Program-made: the position numbers and the translations under genes
Notes under the pieces: generated by a model
What the model saw: the letters and a program-made list of their open reading frames with translations, nothing else
Databases searched by the model: none
What the model was told of the DNA's origin: nothing
Shown here: positions 23,491 through 37,326 of the stretch, in pieces
Position numbering within the stretch: position 1 is the first letter of the stretch
Layout: every line of letters starts with the position of its first letter
NCBI GenBank assembly: GCA_903813345.2
Contig: CAIIXF020000004.1
Span: 4,483,525 to 4,547,524 of the forward strand
Source: Owenia fusiformis
Lineage: Eukaryota > Annelida > Polychaeta > Sabellida > Oweniidae
Length of the DNA stretch: 64,000 bases
Direction of reading: 5' to 3'

Positions 23491-26155
23491 CCTCCTCACA
23501 CATTATTAAGGAAAACATATCTACACATTTTGCGCATTTAACCATTTGATAACATGTTGTGGATCTTATCTTAATTTGTTAATGTGAATTCGCACCTCCA
23601 TTTGCATGGAAGACTTGTATGTGTTGCTACTTGCATGTAGCTACAAGTATTTAATTTCAATAGATGATAAACTTCTCAATATAAGAAATTACCCTCATAT
23701 AAGACATTGTTGCAAGGTGTGTTGCAATGAATGTGATATGCCACATTCTCAGGCCCGCATTATGTATTCTCGAAGAAAGCCATCAATATAAGCCATGACA
23801 TCTCATTTCTTCTCAGCCCTGAGAAGATTCAGGTGAAACAGAAAGATGCTATGAGTATCAGAATGGAAGAAAGCATATATTTGCATTGATGGTGTATTGA
23901 TGGATTTTTTTCTCCCTTTTGTAATGTTAATACTTGACCGGTTGAGTATATAAAGGTATACATGTATACAAGTGGGGGTTCAAACCTCCCCCCATCCACA
24001 CATACACTTTGTATCATGCTTAAGTAGCTTCGCATTGTAATTACAAGGGTGTTATAAACGAGACACCAGGATGACAAGGTAGGGGTAAAATATAGGGCCC
24101 AAATCTTGAGAAAGAGTCGAAGGCATGCGAGGCAAATCCTGGAAACTCTGGTTCGGGAAAGCGGGGTTCACTGTTTGGTTCCGTTGACACCTGTGCGAAA
24201 CTACATTCATAATTTATCCGACAGTCGCTTTGATAATGACTCGATAAAGAAGAATTATGAAAGCTCATCAAGAATGGACGATCTTGCACACGTACTCATA
24301 TAAGAACCTCTACATCTTTTTAACACCAATATAAAGATTGAACAACGGATAAACTATGTTAAAAATAAAACGTTATATCTAATGTGCCAACTCAATGATT
24401 TAGCATATCGAAATTTAAAATATTTTCAACCTAAGTGACCACATCGTGACATCACTCAGTGGCAACATTTTTCAATGTCAATCTTTTCTAAATATGCTAA
24501 ACTTAAAAAATAAACCAATTTTGACTGTCTAACCAGGTTAAAAGGATGAATATATTATGTTTTTAATATTATCTTACCATTGGTTTCAATGAGAATTAAA
24601 ATTTTGAAATGCATCTTTCCCTGAACCACTTTCATGCATGGATGAGTTCATTGCTCGCTCATCTATCAACCAATTTTCTTGATTTTTTTCGGCAAAAAAC
24701 AAGTGAGGATGATTGCTATGCATCGGTGTGAATTATCGCTTTAAAAGATAAGTGTGACATCTTAAAGTTAGTTTTAAATAATTTACGATATTTTGAACAA
24801 AAAGTCTTTCAAAACATTTTTGAAATTAATAAAAAGTGTCACATTTCACACTTTGATAACATTGGATAAGACAACAATGTAAGCCAAAGTGGTTTGAGAT
24901 TGTTACTCAAAAAGTAATATGGTCCCAATTGTACAAAAAGCAGCATTATTAGAAATTCAAGATGAAAATGAATCTGATACTCATGTGAGGTGGTGAATTC
25001 TAGATGCTAGTGCCTAGTTGCCTTTGTGCTTATACAGAGACTGAATGAGTGGCGTTCGTGCTTTTGATATCATGTGGCGTTCTTAGTGTGACCTAGGGGA
25101 CATATATCTGAGACAATGCCGTTATTCAGCAATGTGTATTATTCAGCAAAGTGGGACAACGTCGTTATTCACCAATGTGTATTATTCAGCGAAGTGGGAC
25201 TCTCACGGTACATGCAGTGACCACATGCCATCAACATAGTGTGGTGATGTTATAGTGGCACTCAGTATTTTATATGACACTGGTATTTTGATAGAGTGAA
25301 ATATGTACAATTAAGATATCAAACCTTAAATAGAGACTCTTGAGTATATCAAGATAATGATCATATATCTTATATTTGTCTTAATTAAATATATATCATA
25401 TTACTAAACCCAAAGCTTTATGTAACTACATTAACCGACTTTATATAACGTTACATTGGTGACTGGTTGGGCAGATTTGTATCAATCACACATGTAACTG
25501 CATCTCCAGTGGAAAATAACTCTAATTATACCAAAGGTTGGAATTTGAATTATCATGCACATGATAGTGGTCAGATAGTGATCTAAAATGCATAGTCCAA
25601 ACGGGTAAAAAATTGGACGGTGTTTACTACTATAATGAGATCAAGTGATCTTTACGATTATAGTGAGTTCCCTTGTAGTTCGAAATTGAGGTACAAATCA
25701 TAGACAAGGAAGTGGAAAACAAGATCGCTGAATAAAATAAAGGATAGTCTATAGAAGACTTTTAATTTTTCCCCCAAACTTACACAATGTTTGACTTCTA
25801 ACAAGCGGCGGATTATCGAAAACAAACGGCGATTTCAGACACTCGCCCCCTGCTATTGAAAGCCCTGAAATATCTTAACGGAGTCTCTTTTGACAAATGT
25901 GGTTGACATTTAAGTAACATATAAGACATATATCAATTATTGGCTACTACCCTCATTATTGGATCGACACACCTAATGCATATTGACAATAAGTATTCAT
26001 TAGTACATGTTATATATTGATATTTAAGTTAATTATAAATAGCTTATATTGAATCTGATGTGATATATAAGCCTAGTGAGATTAATTATTGTTCTTGTAT
26101 AATTCTGGGTGTTATATTTCATCATGTTATACGTTATCTTCGATTTCTCAATGTA
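23491..26155. other. no gene recognised
   Basis: Only short frames are present, none with a motif I recognise. A 43-bp tandem duplication lies at 25118-25203. Confidence 0.4.
25118..25203 (+). repeat. 43-bp tandem duplication
   Basis: Two adjacent copies read GYCGTTATTCASCAATGTGT followed by ATTATTCAGCRAAGTGGGAC. They differ at a few positions. Confidence 0.7.
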
Positions 26156-26459
26156 CAGGGTGGGCCAAAAATTTTTGCAACTTTTTTAAAAGGCTAGAAA
26201 AGTATCAAAACATAAGGGTATTGCCATAAAAAAATATTTACAGAAACTTAAGGATAGGCATATTTTACCAGTCAAATGCTAAAGCTAAAACTGGCTTCAA
26301 TTTTTTTTGTCAGATCTTTGAATATCAATGGTCAATTGTTCATGTGTCCGAGATTTACCATTTTTCCTAGAAAATGTGATTTTCTATGATTTTATGTGAT
26401 CAACAATAACACATTCATAATGTTCACTAAATCTGCTACAATCTTGGATAACTGTTTAA

Positions 26460-26752
26460 CCTCTTGAATACCCAGAGTGACGGATATATCCGTCACAAAT
26501 GAAATAAGACTGGTGCCCAGAGGGACGAGAAAATCCGTCACAAAATTTTTCACAAAAATTGCTCTCATTTGAACAATTTTCATCCAATTTACACAAAAAT
26601 TGTTTTAAAACGTGTAGAAATGATCTCTGCCGTCCAATTTTACTAAGCTGAGCATCTAAAGTTGTATAGGTATGTAATAAAATGTCAAAAGGTGGCAAAA
26701 AATGAAAAATTCTCTGGTTTCATGCCAATTTTAGAGCCTGGGATTCAAGAGG
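26460..26752. mobile_element. TTAA-flanked MITE nested in the mariner element
   Basis: The termini CCTCTTGAATACCCAG and CTGGGATTCAAGAGG are inverted and directly flanked by TTAA at 26456-26459 and 26753-26756, the piggyBac-type target duplication. Near the left end is the perfect 20-base palindrome GTGACGGATATATCCGTCAC (26477-26496). No transposase is encoded. Confidence 0.75.
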
Positions 26753-26936
26753 TTAAACAATGTCTATCTCAATGTCTAGTTTATATCAGTATCTAGTCAT
26801 TATGGTATTATGTTATATTGTATTTATTAATTATCTATCAGACAAATGTTCTATGTATCCCCCTTTCACCTTCCCTATCGCTCCCAGCCATCGGGCAAAA
26901 TTCACTTTGGAACATCTGGAGGAGAATAAGCCTTGA

Positions 26937-27206
26937 TTCAATAGTCCTGATGAATGGCTGCCAAATACCCCAGATGCCAACTCCTGTGACTATCACCAGT
27001 GGGGTCACCTGGAGCAGCTTATTGCCGTTAATGGTAATCCCTCACAAACTATTGTTAAACTAAAAGAAGTTCTGCAGGAGAAGTGGAGAGAACTACCACA
27101 AGAATCGCTGGATCGCGCCATTGACCAGTTCCGCCCATGTCTCCTTGCGCGCTGTAGAGAACGTGAAAGGTGGATGCATAAAATTTGTTTAATAAATAAT
27201 CAATAG
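26937..27206 (+). pseudogene. mariner transposase C-terminal remnant
   Basis: The frame from 26937 to the TAG at 27204 encodes about 89 residues. It begins with NSPDEWLPNTPDANSCDYHQ and continues with WGHLEQLI. The PDxNxCDYxxWG arrangement is that of the block around the third catalytic acid of Tc1/mariner DDE/D transposases, followed by the usual helical C terminus rich in Leu, Glu and Arg. A TGA at 26934-26936 and the loss of the upstream frame show decay, and the first two catalytic Asp regions were not found. Its position between the long TIRs fits a deleted copy of the parental element. Confidence 0.7.
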
Positions 27207-27560
27207 ATACATAATATCATAGTGACTGATATATGATACTGATATAAATTGTACTAGACATTGGTTGAACAGTTATCCAAGATTGTAACAGATTTAGTGA
27301 ACATATTGAATGTGTTATTGTTGATCACATGAATGAAACATTTTCTAGGAAAAACGGTAAATCTCGGACACATGAACAATATACCATTGATATTCAAGGA
27401 TCTGATATAAAAAATTGAAGCCCAGTTTAGCTTTAGTATTTAAATGGTAAAATATGCATATCCTTAAGTTTCTGTAAATAATTTTTTTATGGCAATACCC
27501 TTATGTTTTGATACTTTTCTAGCCTTTTAAAAAAGTTGCAAAATTTTTTGGCCCACCCTG

Positions 27561-28094
27561 TATTACTTCAGAAATTCTGGATTTTCTATGGCGCATTCAC
27601 TGTTCCATTAACAATATAAGGATTTCTCTTACTGTCTAACAATGACCAAGGTCCTCGTTACCAGTTGCACAAGCAGAGGGCTAATTTGGGCCAAATAACT
27701 CTTTTTCAGTAAGATAAATTTTTATGTGCGCAATACTAGAAAAGAAATGTAAATTGTCATGAATTTATAGATTGTTGACTATAGAGAATCTCTCCGATCT
27801 AGAAATCAATTTTGGAACTAGAAAATCAAAAATCTTTAAATCTTTTAAAACTTTATGTGAATGAATTTGGAATGAGCATATTTTGCTTTGTTTTAAACGA
27901 AATGTTAAGCATTAAAAAGAAATATGTCGCTGAAATGTCTCTGTCCCTGGCCCTAATGAATTTGTAATTCAATAATCCTTTTCTCGTTAATGTAAATTAT
28001 CTTCTAAAAAGATTCTGTGCAGTCCCGCTAAAAATAATTCTTTTTTTTGCAAGGGGTTTGTGAGGTTAAACAGTTATAACTGGCCAATAGACTA
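27561..28094. other. no gene recognised
   Basis: AT-rich sequence without an identifiable feature. Confidence 0.4.
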
Positions 28095-28518
28095 GGTGCG
28101 AGTAGAAACAATCTTGATTTACGCCATTAAATATTCAAAATTCAGTCAAAGCGATGTTATATTTGAAATCTGCATGTGAAAGTACATCTAGAAACATGGT
28201 TTCGAAAATTGTTTATCAAGTTTGAAAATTTAATTATTTTTGAAAGTGTGACTCCTAGTTCGGGTTGATTCTCCATAGAGCCCATGTTACAAAATCACAA
28301 AAAGTGAAATATCTTTCCTTGTATTGGTCAGATAGCATTTTCATTTACTGGACATATTTCGATTTGCATAACTATTGGATACATAAGGGTAATATAAAAA
28401 TTGAACCTCTAAAACAGATGTAATTTAAGTTAAAGGGAACTTTCTACTATACCCGCCATGCTATCTGACCCGAGCGAGCCACCTGGTGGTGAAACTGGTA
28501 ACTACCTTCTCGCATCTG
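28095..28518. repeat. GATGCGAGTAG-terminus MITE, copy 1
   Basis: The left end GTGCGAGTAGAAACAATCTT and the right end CTACCTTCTCGCATCTG are imperfect inverted repeats. The right subterminal block CACCTGGTGGTGAAACTGG and the AAAATCACAAAAAGTGAAAT segment recur in the copy at 55563. Confidence 0.6.
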
Positions 28519-28685
28519 CGTTATTGACATTTTGCCTGTATGAGCATCTGTCTCGATTTTCGAGCTTACGATACTCTGTAAAGGTTTCGCTCAATCTGCC
28601 TGAAACCTGAAATTAATAAAATTGATGAGGTAATCAATTTCAATGACATTTTAAGGATGCGATACTAGGTTCTAAGATAAGACTA

Positions 28686-28871
28686 GATACGAGCAGAAAG
28701 TACATCTAGAAATATGGTTTCGAAATTTGATTACCAACTTTGAATTTTTTTTTTGAAAATATGGCTTCTAGTTCGGGTTAATTCCCCATAGACCCTAAAG
28801 ACTACTATATACGCCATCAGATTCGAACGAGCTACCTGGTGGTGAAACTGGTAACTACCTACTCGCATCTG
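28686..28871. repeat. GATGCGAGTAG-terminus MITE, copy 2 (deleted)
   Basis: The left end GATACGAGCAGAAAG and the right end CTACTCGCATCTG match copy 1; about 240 bp of the interior is missing. It lies 170 bp from copy 1 in the same orientation. Confidence 0.6.
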
Positions 28872-30860
28872 CTTTATTGGCTGGCTTTGAAATTTATTCT
28901 TCAACATGTGTTATTATGTTCATTAGCATGAATAAAATTCCCCGTAGAGTCGTTTCTTAATAGCTTTAAAATCTCGCCAATTCTCGTTTTTCAAGAGATT
29001 TGCACTTTTAACCTCTAATGACTTACTTTTCTTCCCTTTTAATAGCATATTTAAATTCAGTGAAACGCTACAATAATAACTTTGATTTACTCAGTTTCCA
29101 TGACTTTTTAACAAAAAACTTGAGCCAATTCTACATTGATACAATGCTAAGATTCTTTATATCCTTGCTTTATTCTTTTGACAACCAAAAGTTTCATGAT
29201 TAATCACAATATGTACATTCACCGGGTCATTCCATTGTATTTCAGACAGATTCGACCAACTCTTTTACATAAATTATTGAATTGAGTGACTATTGCAAGT
29301 TCGTTTACATGAAAGTCAATGGCAATCTGGCCCAACCAATATGAAGAATGACAAGGGTGACATCTATTATGTTAGTTTTATTCAGCTATATAGAAATTAT
29401 ACTATTGTCGTGTGGTCCTTAATTGTGATTAAATGTCTTATTTTCTTGCTTTGTTTTGTTACGTTTTCGTTACCTCCATTTGACACGTACATCTTCAAAT
29501 ATTTGGTCACAGACATATTGGTTGCAATGATCGCGAAGCGTTTGAACAGTTGATTACCTTGATTGAAATGTCTAAATTTGTTTGCTCTAATCAATCCTGT
29601 TAATTGCATGTCCACTACCTAAACATCTTTAAGATTTGCAATCAATTTAGCGAACACCATAAAAGGTAAACAAGTAAATGTGTTTGTTTACTGGAGATGA
29701 TATTTGGGCATTTCACTGATTTTTTACATTTTTAACAAATGTTACTAAAACGTCGTTAAATATTACATACCTCCTCCCTAGACTCATTAACCAGATAAAT
29801 GTGTAATTTCCAAATCAAATGATATGCCATGTTTTAATATAATTATTTAATTTTGGTTTAACTATAACGATATTTCTATACTACGAGTAAACTATTTACA
29901 TGTACGTACATAGGCCAATCAAAAGGCATTTAGTTTAATTTGACAAGTCATGAAACAAATTAAGAAATAAAAACATGTTAAACTTACGTATATCGATTAC
30001 TACAGTGATCCAATGCCACACACCAGTTTCCCCCGTAGTCAGTATCCTATTCTGCTTTGATTACCAATCCAAATTTCTTTCGTTAGCGATGCCTAGACTG
30101 GTTAAATTGACTAGCTAGCCGTTATATATGCTAGTCGATACCTTGTGGAAATCACTCATTGCTTATGCGCGAACAAAAAAAGTTCGGTAGACACACAACG
30201 GTGTCAAATATCCTCTGTATTTTCTCGCATCTTTGTGTAATATTTTTCTAAAGTAATTATGCTATGATAGTTTTGCCATGGAGTACTGTTAAAGAATGGT
30301 TGATGTTGATAATGATTAACTTTGTCCTGTAAATTGAATTTTTTCAATTCTTCTAAAAATATTCAAATTCATGCAGAGCCGAGACATATAAAACACCGTT
30401 TATATGTCTCTGTGCAGAGTAACAAATGATGATGAAAACAAATACCAGAAGAAACGAAAATGTTTTTTTGTTGAAATAGCTTTTCAGAAAACGACAAATA
30501 ATCAAACAATACAAGTTGTTTAAAATGTGTGTTAACATTAACAATTGTGTTTATACAAATCCCTGTCATTTAAAGGGGTTGTACCAAATGAAATTCACTG
30601 GTGATCCACTCGAATACGCTGACAAAATGTCGGAACCTCGAAGGGACGATTTTTATTTTTTCCTTATTTCACACGTTGTAGGCAGGATTCCCACGACATT
30701 TTTATCACAAACGTGTGTCAATTTCATATTTTCAGGAGACAACAGAATCGTCGATTAAATACCTCACTTTTGTTACGGAACTTCAAAAACGGTTAAGATC
30801 TGCACTTCTAACCCGTTCCATTTACGTAACAAATAGTGATTCTTTTAAAAAAAAATTCGT
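28872..30860. other. no gene recognised
   Basis: Only short AT-rich frames. One perfect hairpin is at 30381-30410. Confidence 0.4.
30381..30410. repeat. perfect 12-bp hairpin
   Basis: GAGACATATAAA pairs with TTTATATGTCTC around the 6-base loop ACACCG. No element termini were recognised around it. Confidence 0.6.
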
Positions 30861-31199
30861 AGTGTGAGTACCGTAATCCAACAAGAAATTCAAAAATTCT
30901 CAACAATGCTTTGTACATATGGCGTTCATGACCAACAATGATACACTTACCCCCATGGTGTTATCAAAATGTACCTGTTCATATATAGGGGTTCGATTGA
31001 TCTACATAAAATTACAGGAAGTCATGTTACTTTTAAAGATATCAGCGTCCATTTATTGAAACTCGGGTTTGCCACCATTTTCTCATTTTCTGAAATGACG
31101 GGCACACGCGTAGTAAACATGCTCATTACATGGCATTATTTAGAACAAGATCACAGGTTTCTAACTGTTTTGGCGGATGCGGATATGGAATTTCACATC
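30861..31199 (-). repeat. solo, diverged copy of array unit A
   Basis: In reverse orientation this copy follows unit A of the 40.96-43.96 kb array: GTGAGTACCGTAATCCAAC, CATATGGCGTTC, AATGTACCTGTTCATATA, GGGGTTCGATTGATCTACAT, GATATCAGCGTCCATTTATT, TTGGCGGATG and GGATATGGAA. It is about 130 bp shorter through internal deletions. It shows that unit A is an independent repeat. The 108-codon frame over it has no support as a gene. Confidence 0.75.
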
Positions 31200-34100
31200 T
31201 TGTTGTCATTGAGTCTAAAACGAGATAAAGAAAAATTATCAAAGCAAATCTTGCACAGGTACAAGACTCTGAGTACAAGCAGGTTTTCCTCATAACTTGA
31301 ATTGTGGAATTTTTTCACCTTATTATGACAAAATAAAAATACAGCATTTAGTAAACAGCCGTACTTTCTACTATCGTGACGTCAAACATATATTGTAAAA
31401 ATGTAAGGGTGCGCACGGCGACAAAGCTTCATTGCTTTGACACCAGAGTTTATGGTGGGGAAAGGATGGATATATACTTATAGCAACATTGTAAATGTTG
31501 CCATGCTGTGACTTTCTGATCGTGCATACGGCGCATGGGGTAAAATGGCCCTGTCGGTTGCAGGTCATGAGAAATCCCTTTCTTTTTCCATTTTCAATCA
31601 ATCAAGATGAAGAATCATTGATTAACCTTTCAAGTATAAAGGAAAACAGAACTTTATTGTTTGTTAAATCGTGACATTTAACGCTGTTTTGTTGTTTTTA
31701 CCCCTGGTTACCCTCTTGAGGATGTGTAGTGATATAATAAGTCATTGAGAGAAGCACATTGGTGTTTAGTTTAACGTGTTGGAAAATATCGAATTCTGAA
31801 TTCTTAAACAAAAAAGTACAATACCACGGACGTTTTTAAATCAAATTGTGAGAAGAATATGAAATAGGTGATATAACAATCTCTTTGACCTAATCGTTCT
31901 ATATCGGAATAATGCTCTTTAGCTATCATTTAGGTGTTTATACGTCAATAATGCGGCTACACATGGCTGTCTTTATATATATTTCGATCAATGCCAATAT
32001 TTCAGAATGTGTAATCAACACTTTCGATATGCAATTGGAATGATATTGCAAACGGAAGTCTCAAGATGGTCGTATTATGATTAGGTAATCATAATTTAGA
32101 ACTATATCATTTGTATTTAAAGATTTACTAAAGCCGTTTTACTCGATGAAGATTAAAGTTGTGCTTCCTTACCGTATGAAGGCCAAACATTATTATAGTT
32201 AACTACCAACATTTCCAAAAAGGAGGATTGGCTGCCAGAATGCAACATCGATATTCTGTCCCATATGGAGATGTCGTGATTCAAAATTCGAATTTAAACA
32301 GACGCCATTTTTGCTCACTTCAACATTTGGATCGTGAATTCTGGTCTTATTTCCCAGCAAAAAATTCCAAAACTCAGAAGAAACGATCGGGATATTGGTT
32401 CGAATCTTTTGGACTGTTTATTTTGAATTTATAGCAAGTTATAATTTCAGAAAATAACGACATTTCGACGTTTTCATTGTTGTAAAATATCGAGTTTCGA
32501 TCCTGGGAGCCAATCATCCTTGATTTCCAAAAGGTATATGAAGTTAGCACGTTTCTGTTTTCGCGGTAAAACTCATTTCGTTTTAAGAGCAAAAATTTTA
32601 CGTCACGTGACATGATTGTGAAATGTCGCATCAAGAGTTTGTCCATTTGCAATTTTGATAATATAAATAAATCCCTGACTTCAAAAAGTGTTCTCACTCT
32701 TGGATTGATCCTATCCATGATTGCATGATTTAAAGCTACTTTTATCAGTTTTTCAAATAGCGCACAGGTTGAGTGAGTGAATTAATTACGCTTGTAAATT
32801 CGTGTAAGTCATATATATTCCATGGTATGACTTTCGAATAAGAATAAGAAGGATCCGTAGCACACTATAGCGCAGCAACATTTGAAGCAATATTTAAGGA
32901 GGTGCATGTTCTGATCTTTTTTGAAATAGCATTTTTTGAAAAGAACTTCCGACTTTCCGACCGAAAAATGTATTTCATCACAAGGGGTCAAAAAACTTAA
33001 TATATTGCTTCGAACTTTATACATTTTATAAGACGCAGACCGTTATTCTAACCATACCATAAGAATAGATTATCATAATGTAAAAATTCACGATAACTTT
33101 ACTGTAAATGTCGGTGTTTAATTAGTGTAATTACACAAGTGTGCTTTTCAGACTCTGTTTGATTTTTCAAATACGAGCAAAACAGATTCAACAAAATTGT
33201 GTGGAATTTTTAGGTAATTTAAAATGATTGCGAACATATTAGTTTTCTTACCATTTAAAACATTTTATTACTAGAATTTATCCATATTATTGCAAGGGGT
33301 CAAACAACAAATTACTGTTATGTTTTATAAAACATAAGACAATAATAAATAGGTAAGATTGATATCTAATCAAATGTTACAAAGATATCGAAATGTTCAT
33401 ATATTCAAAGGACATCATCAGATTTTCTGATGGTTATTCTTTGACCTTACCGCTGGATACCATCCGATTTCAGGAATATAATGATAACGATTTCTCTCAA
33501 TGATTCATGAATTCGACCAAGTCTTGATGGTTGTTTTATAAGCAGCATCTGAGCAATATCAAGGGACGATAATTGCTGAAGTTGCAATTAGTCAAGGAAG
33601 TGCAATAGGCCCCCCTTTGTTGAAACTGTCTACCGCAGAAATGACAAAAAGTAATTAATTTGTACCATCTATCTCATTAATATCTGAGAAACAATACAAA
33701 ACGTCGATATCGTGGTAAGTTGATGACTCTTTGTGCGTCATTTGACAATCGTGTCACATGACCCTAAAATGTAAGCAAAATAGAACCATTTCAGAGGTGT
33801 GTACTTGTATGTCTATGTATAAGTGCACATAAAAGAACACAGGGCTCCTTCAAGGAGGGGTTTCTGGGTCTATCTTCCATGTTGATTACGTAAATTGCGA
33901 CTATATACGGGACATACCCAAGAGGTATTGCTCACCTTCATTGGTGGTAAACAAAATACAATACAAAGACAGTTCCATTTTGTTAAATCGTGTTTTGTGG
34001 GGTAATATCACTATCTTTACAGTTGAAGTGTTGTTCTGTGGTAGTAATATTTGCAATAGTTCAGTGCCACTTGAAAACATATAAGTTGTTACAACCTAAC

Positions 34101-34580
34101 AACTTAAACAACTTATTTAAAAAGCATGAAAATGGTCAGTTCAGATGCGTTTATTGATTGTAACAATAGTGCCAAAATAAATGCACAGTCTAATCTTCAA
34201 AAAGTAGTCTCGATTAACAAAAGTCTTCTTTAAATATGTGGCATGTCGTTTCTATTTTAGACACGGATTACTTGTAGTTGATAAACTCAGATTTACGATG
34301 AACAACACTTTTTTCGAAATTAAGACGCGTTATTTAGTAAATGAAATATGTCAGATAAGGGTCGCCTTGAATTTTGTACAGTAGTCGTACTGCTGTGTGA
34401 AAGAGAATAAATTCTGAAGTTTATGACCCAATCAATCTATACTCGATATTATATATTTTAACATCATATATTTATCAGAAAACGGATGATTTTACAGCTA
34501 CGAATTGATATGGTTTGATATATTATGACATCAACCAGCATCTTCTTTGATCACTCCTAAAAATATAATATGATAAGGTA
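31200..34580. other. no gene recognised
   Basis: Several short frames (for example around 32228-32434 and 32374-32718) overlap on opposite strands and show no known motif. A CATTTGACAATCGTGTCAC string at 33739 is shared with 19166, a possible old repeat. Confidence 0.4.
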
Positions 34581-34765
34581 CAGCGTGGCCCAAAAAGTGG
34601 ATCTTCGCATCAAGTTATATTTCAGTTATTACATGCATGAATCGGCTTACATTCTCACATGTTTTAATAGAAAGTTTTTGTGGGCACCATAAAGGCTACT
34701 CAGTCTTTGATCTTGCTGGAGTTACATGTCATCAACAGACATGCCTGATTAATTGATAATGCGCT
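34581..34765 (+). mobile_element. solo left end of the 37.3-kb mariner-MITE family
   Basis: CAGCGTGGCCCAAAAAGTGG is followed by TTACATGCATGAAT, CACATGTTTTAATAGAAA and GGCACCATAA in the same order as 37327-37460. No right end is present. Confidence 0.55.
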
Positions 34766-37326
34766 GAATCCACGCTTCATGATTCTGGATAACGGATGAA
34801 CGCAAATGTTGAAGCTTTTCACTGCTCTGACCAGCGTGTCTAGGAATATATTTTTATTTTTCTAATGATTTTCATGATTTTATAAACATTATATGTAATA
34901 TAATATGCTTTATTGTTTCAATTGCTTAAGAGAGTCTGTTTACACAAATGGGGGTTTAGTACAAAGTAGGCACTCCCCAATGTGTTTTAGTTTAAATTGA
35001 TCATTCGTACATGTGTCACATGACACACCACAATATATTCTATTCATTTTAAATTCCAAACCGGGAAAGAGATATTGATAGGGAGGTAGGATTATTTTAT
35101 TTCCCTCCCTCCTTCCTGTATTACACACTTTATCTTTTTATAATATTTTTAATGGTACTAATAAGCAGAGAACGTGAGTATCCACTAAATTAAGCTAATT
35201 AGGTTTTTATATTAGGTGATCGTACTAATTAGCTAGATTACGGTCGTACCATATTAAGCTTATTAGACTAATCATTCTTATCTAGCTAATTAAGCTAACT
35301 GAGTGTTCAACTTAATACTCCCCGATGGCCAAATTAATATAAACTTAAAAATTGATAAGATAAAAAGTTTTACCTTACACTTTTTGAGCTGTGAACAACT
35401 TCGACATTCCAATTACAACAGTTATCCAGATTGAGCATATCACCCATTTATCAGACATGTCTGTTGATGCCATGTAACTTCTGCAAGAATTTGGACTGAG
35501 TGACCTTTATGGTACGAATAAATACACAAGATAGTCCTTTAAAACATGTGAGAGTAGCCAATCAACGCATGTGTCATGTGTATATCTGCTTTAACATTGA
35601 ATGCATACAGCGTTGTGCTTTTGGCTATACTTTTACATTTGGTCCGTTTGGTTAATCATGTAGATGCGTACATATGTAGGTGGTATTAGTAGATAATTCG
35701 ATCAAATAGATCAACATTTATAGGATAGTCGCAACCAGTGAACGTGTATTTTTCCTTTTTAGACTATTAATGAGGTGACAAAACTCATTTAACACATCTG
35801 CAGCACTGACTTATGGCACTACCTTATCTGATCTTCAACAATCTTACTACAATATATCGCCTTTTGTCTAACCATTTATTGATTCCACTCAAATATGAAG
35901 AAAGCCATTGTTTATTCTCGACACTAATTATATCCTAGTACACAATACATGCTTATTCGCTTAGCCTGTTAACGACTTATATTCTTTGGTTATTAGAGTT
36001 AAATTAAATCAGTAAGTTAACACATCTGATGATTTTCTAAACATAATGAAATATAATGATTATCTGTTTATAGACACATATTGCGGAAATGTTTGTATTT
36101 TTGAGGAGTTAATAATCACGTGGTTGACTGTTTGTACAGAACTCAAAAGAATTAAACCTAGTTGTATTTCTTGTTAAATAATTCGTTAACTATTTATTGA
36201 ACAAATATTTCCAAACAAATTACCTATTGGATTCAAAAGCCATGTTTATCTTAATCTACAATACCATCCTTCTTGATTGATAATAACTCACTTAATCAAT
36301 TAAATATACACCATAAACAAACGACTCGTTGTGTCAGAGATCGACTTTATTCAATGATATGATCTTCTATCATTACTCATATTCAATTTGAGTGAAAAAC
36401 TCTCATCATTGACCGTAAGTTCGTATCTTTTAAAGATGTACTAAGTCGGCTTGAGCCGATAATTTAGGTACGAATTGCTATTTTTACATTGCGGTTTGTA
36501 ATCGTGGTTATGTGTCGATATTAACTGAAAACATTGTTTGTTATTTGTGTATATTTGCATGTCTCTGATATGCCTGAGGGATTATATAGATGCTAACTTA
36601 TGAGCTCTGAGAAATTTGAACTAGATAACAGCAACGCCAAGGTGTATCAAATTCCATTGAACAGCCACGCCTGTCATTTTTTAAAATTGTGGCTTTTTAT
36701 TTGTCACTCAGTAGTATAATATGATTCAAAGTTTTCACATATAAAATGGCGGCCATTTTGAAACCGATGGCCATGTTGGAAATCGGCTTTCTAGCAGAAC
36801 TTGTTCATTTATGGGACATAGAAATATATATACGGCCAACGGTAGTGACTTATTGCCCGGACTTATGGACGAACGACGCACATACGAAGCCTTTCTCCAT
36901 ATCCCCCCAACTGCATTCGGTGGGACGATTACCTGACTTACCGGAGTATGCCCTGTAGTTAAAACGAGCTGCGCCTCAGTTCACCCTACGTGGGAGTACA
37001 TAAGATATCAGTTTCTCGCAATACTGATCAGAACAATCTTTCCACCCTGGGTTGGTACAATAAACAGAATCAATCAGCACAACACAGGCTTTGTATTGAG
37101 ATAATGCACTTCAGTAATCATATATCGGTATCGTGTACTGGTCATAAACACAGACCAACACAGAAAAGCTTGAAGCTGGGATTGAACAAAATTCTCTTGC
37201 TTTAGACTTTAATGTTCTGTGTGTCTCAGATTAGATTTGTCTCCAAGCAGGAAACACGTATGAAGGACAAATACGCAAAGACTAATTCAAACACATACCG
37301 AACACGCGCTGTAACAAAATCATATA
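34766..37326. other. no gene recognised
   Basis: At 35185-35330 the sequence is made of repeated TTAAGCTAATTAG-like words. At 36745 there is an AAAATGGCGGCCATTTTG palindrome containing a YY1-type core (AAnATGGCGGC). Neither is linked to a gene here. Confidence 0.4.

Larger units (their letters stand above)
26156..27560. mobile_element. mariner-like element with about 300-bp TIRs
   Basis: The ends CAGGGTGGGCCAAAAA and its inverted partner TTTTTTGGCCCACCCTG are flanked by TA (26154-26155 and 27561-27562), the Tc1/mariner target duplication. The inverted repeats run on for about 300 bp on each side, including TTATCCAAGATTGTARCAGA-type sequence. A transposase C-terminal remnant lies on the plus strand at 26937-27206. 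A second element is nested at 26460-26752. Indels and stops show that it is not autonomous. Confidence 0.8.
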
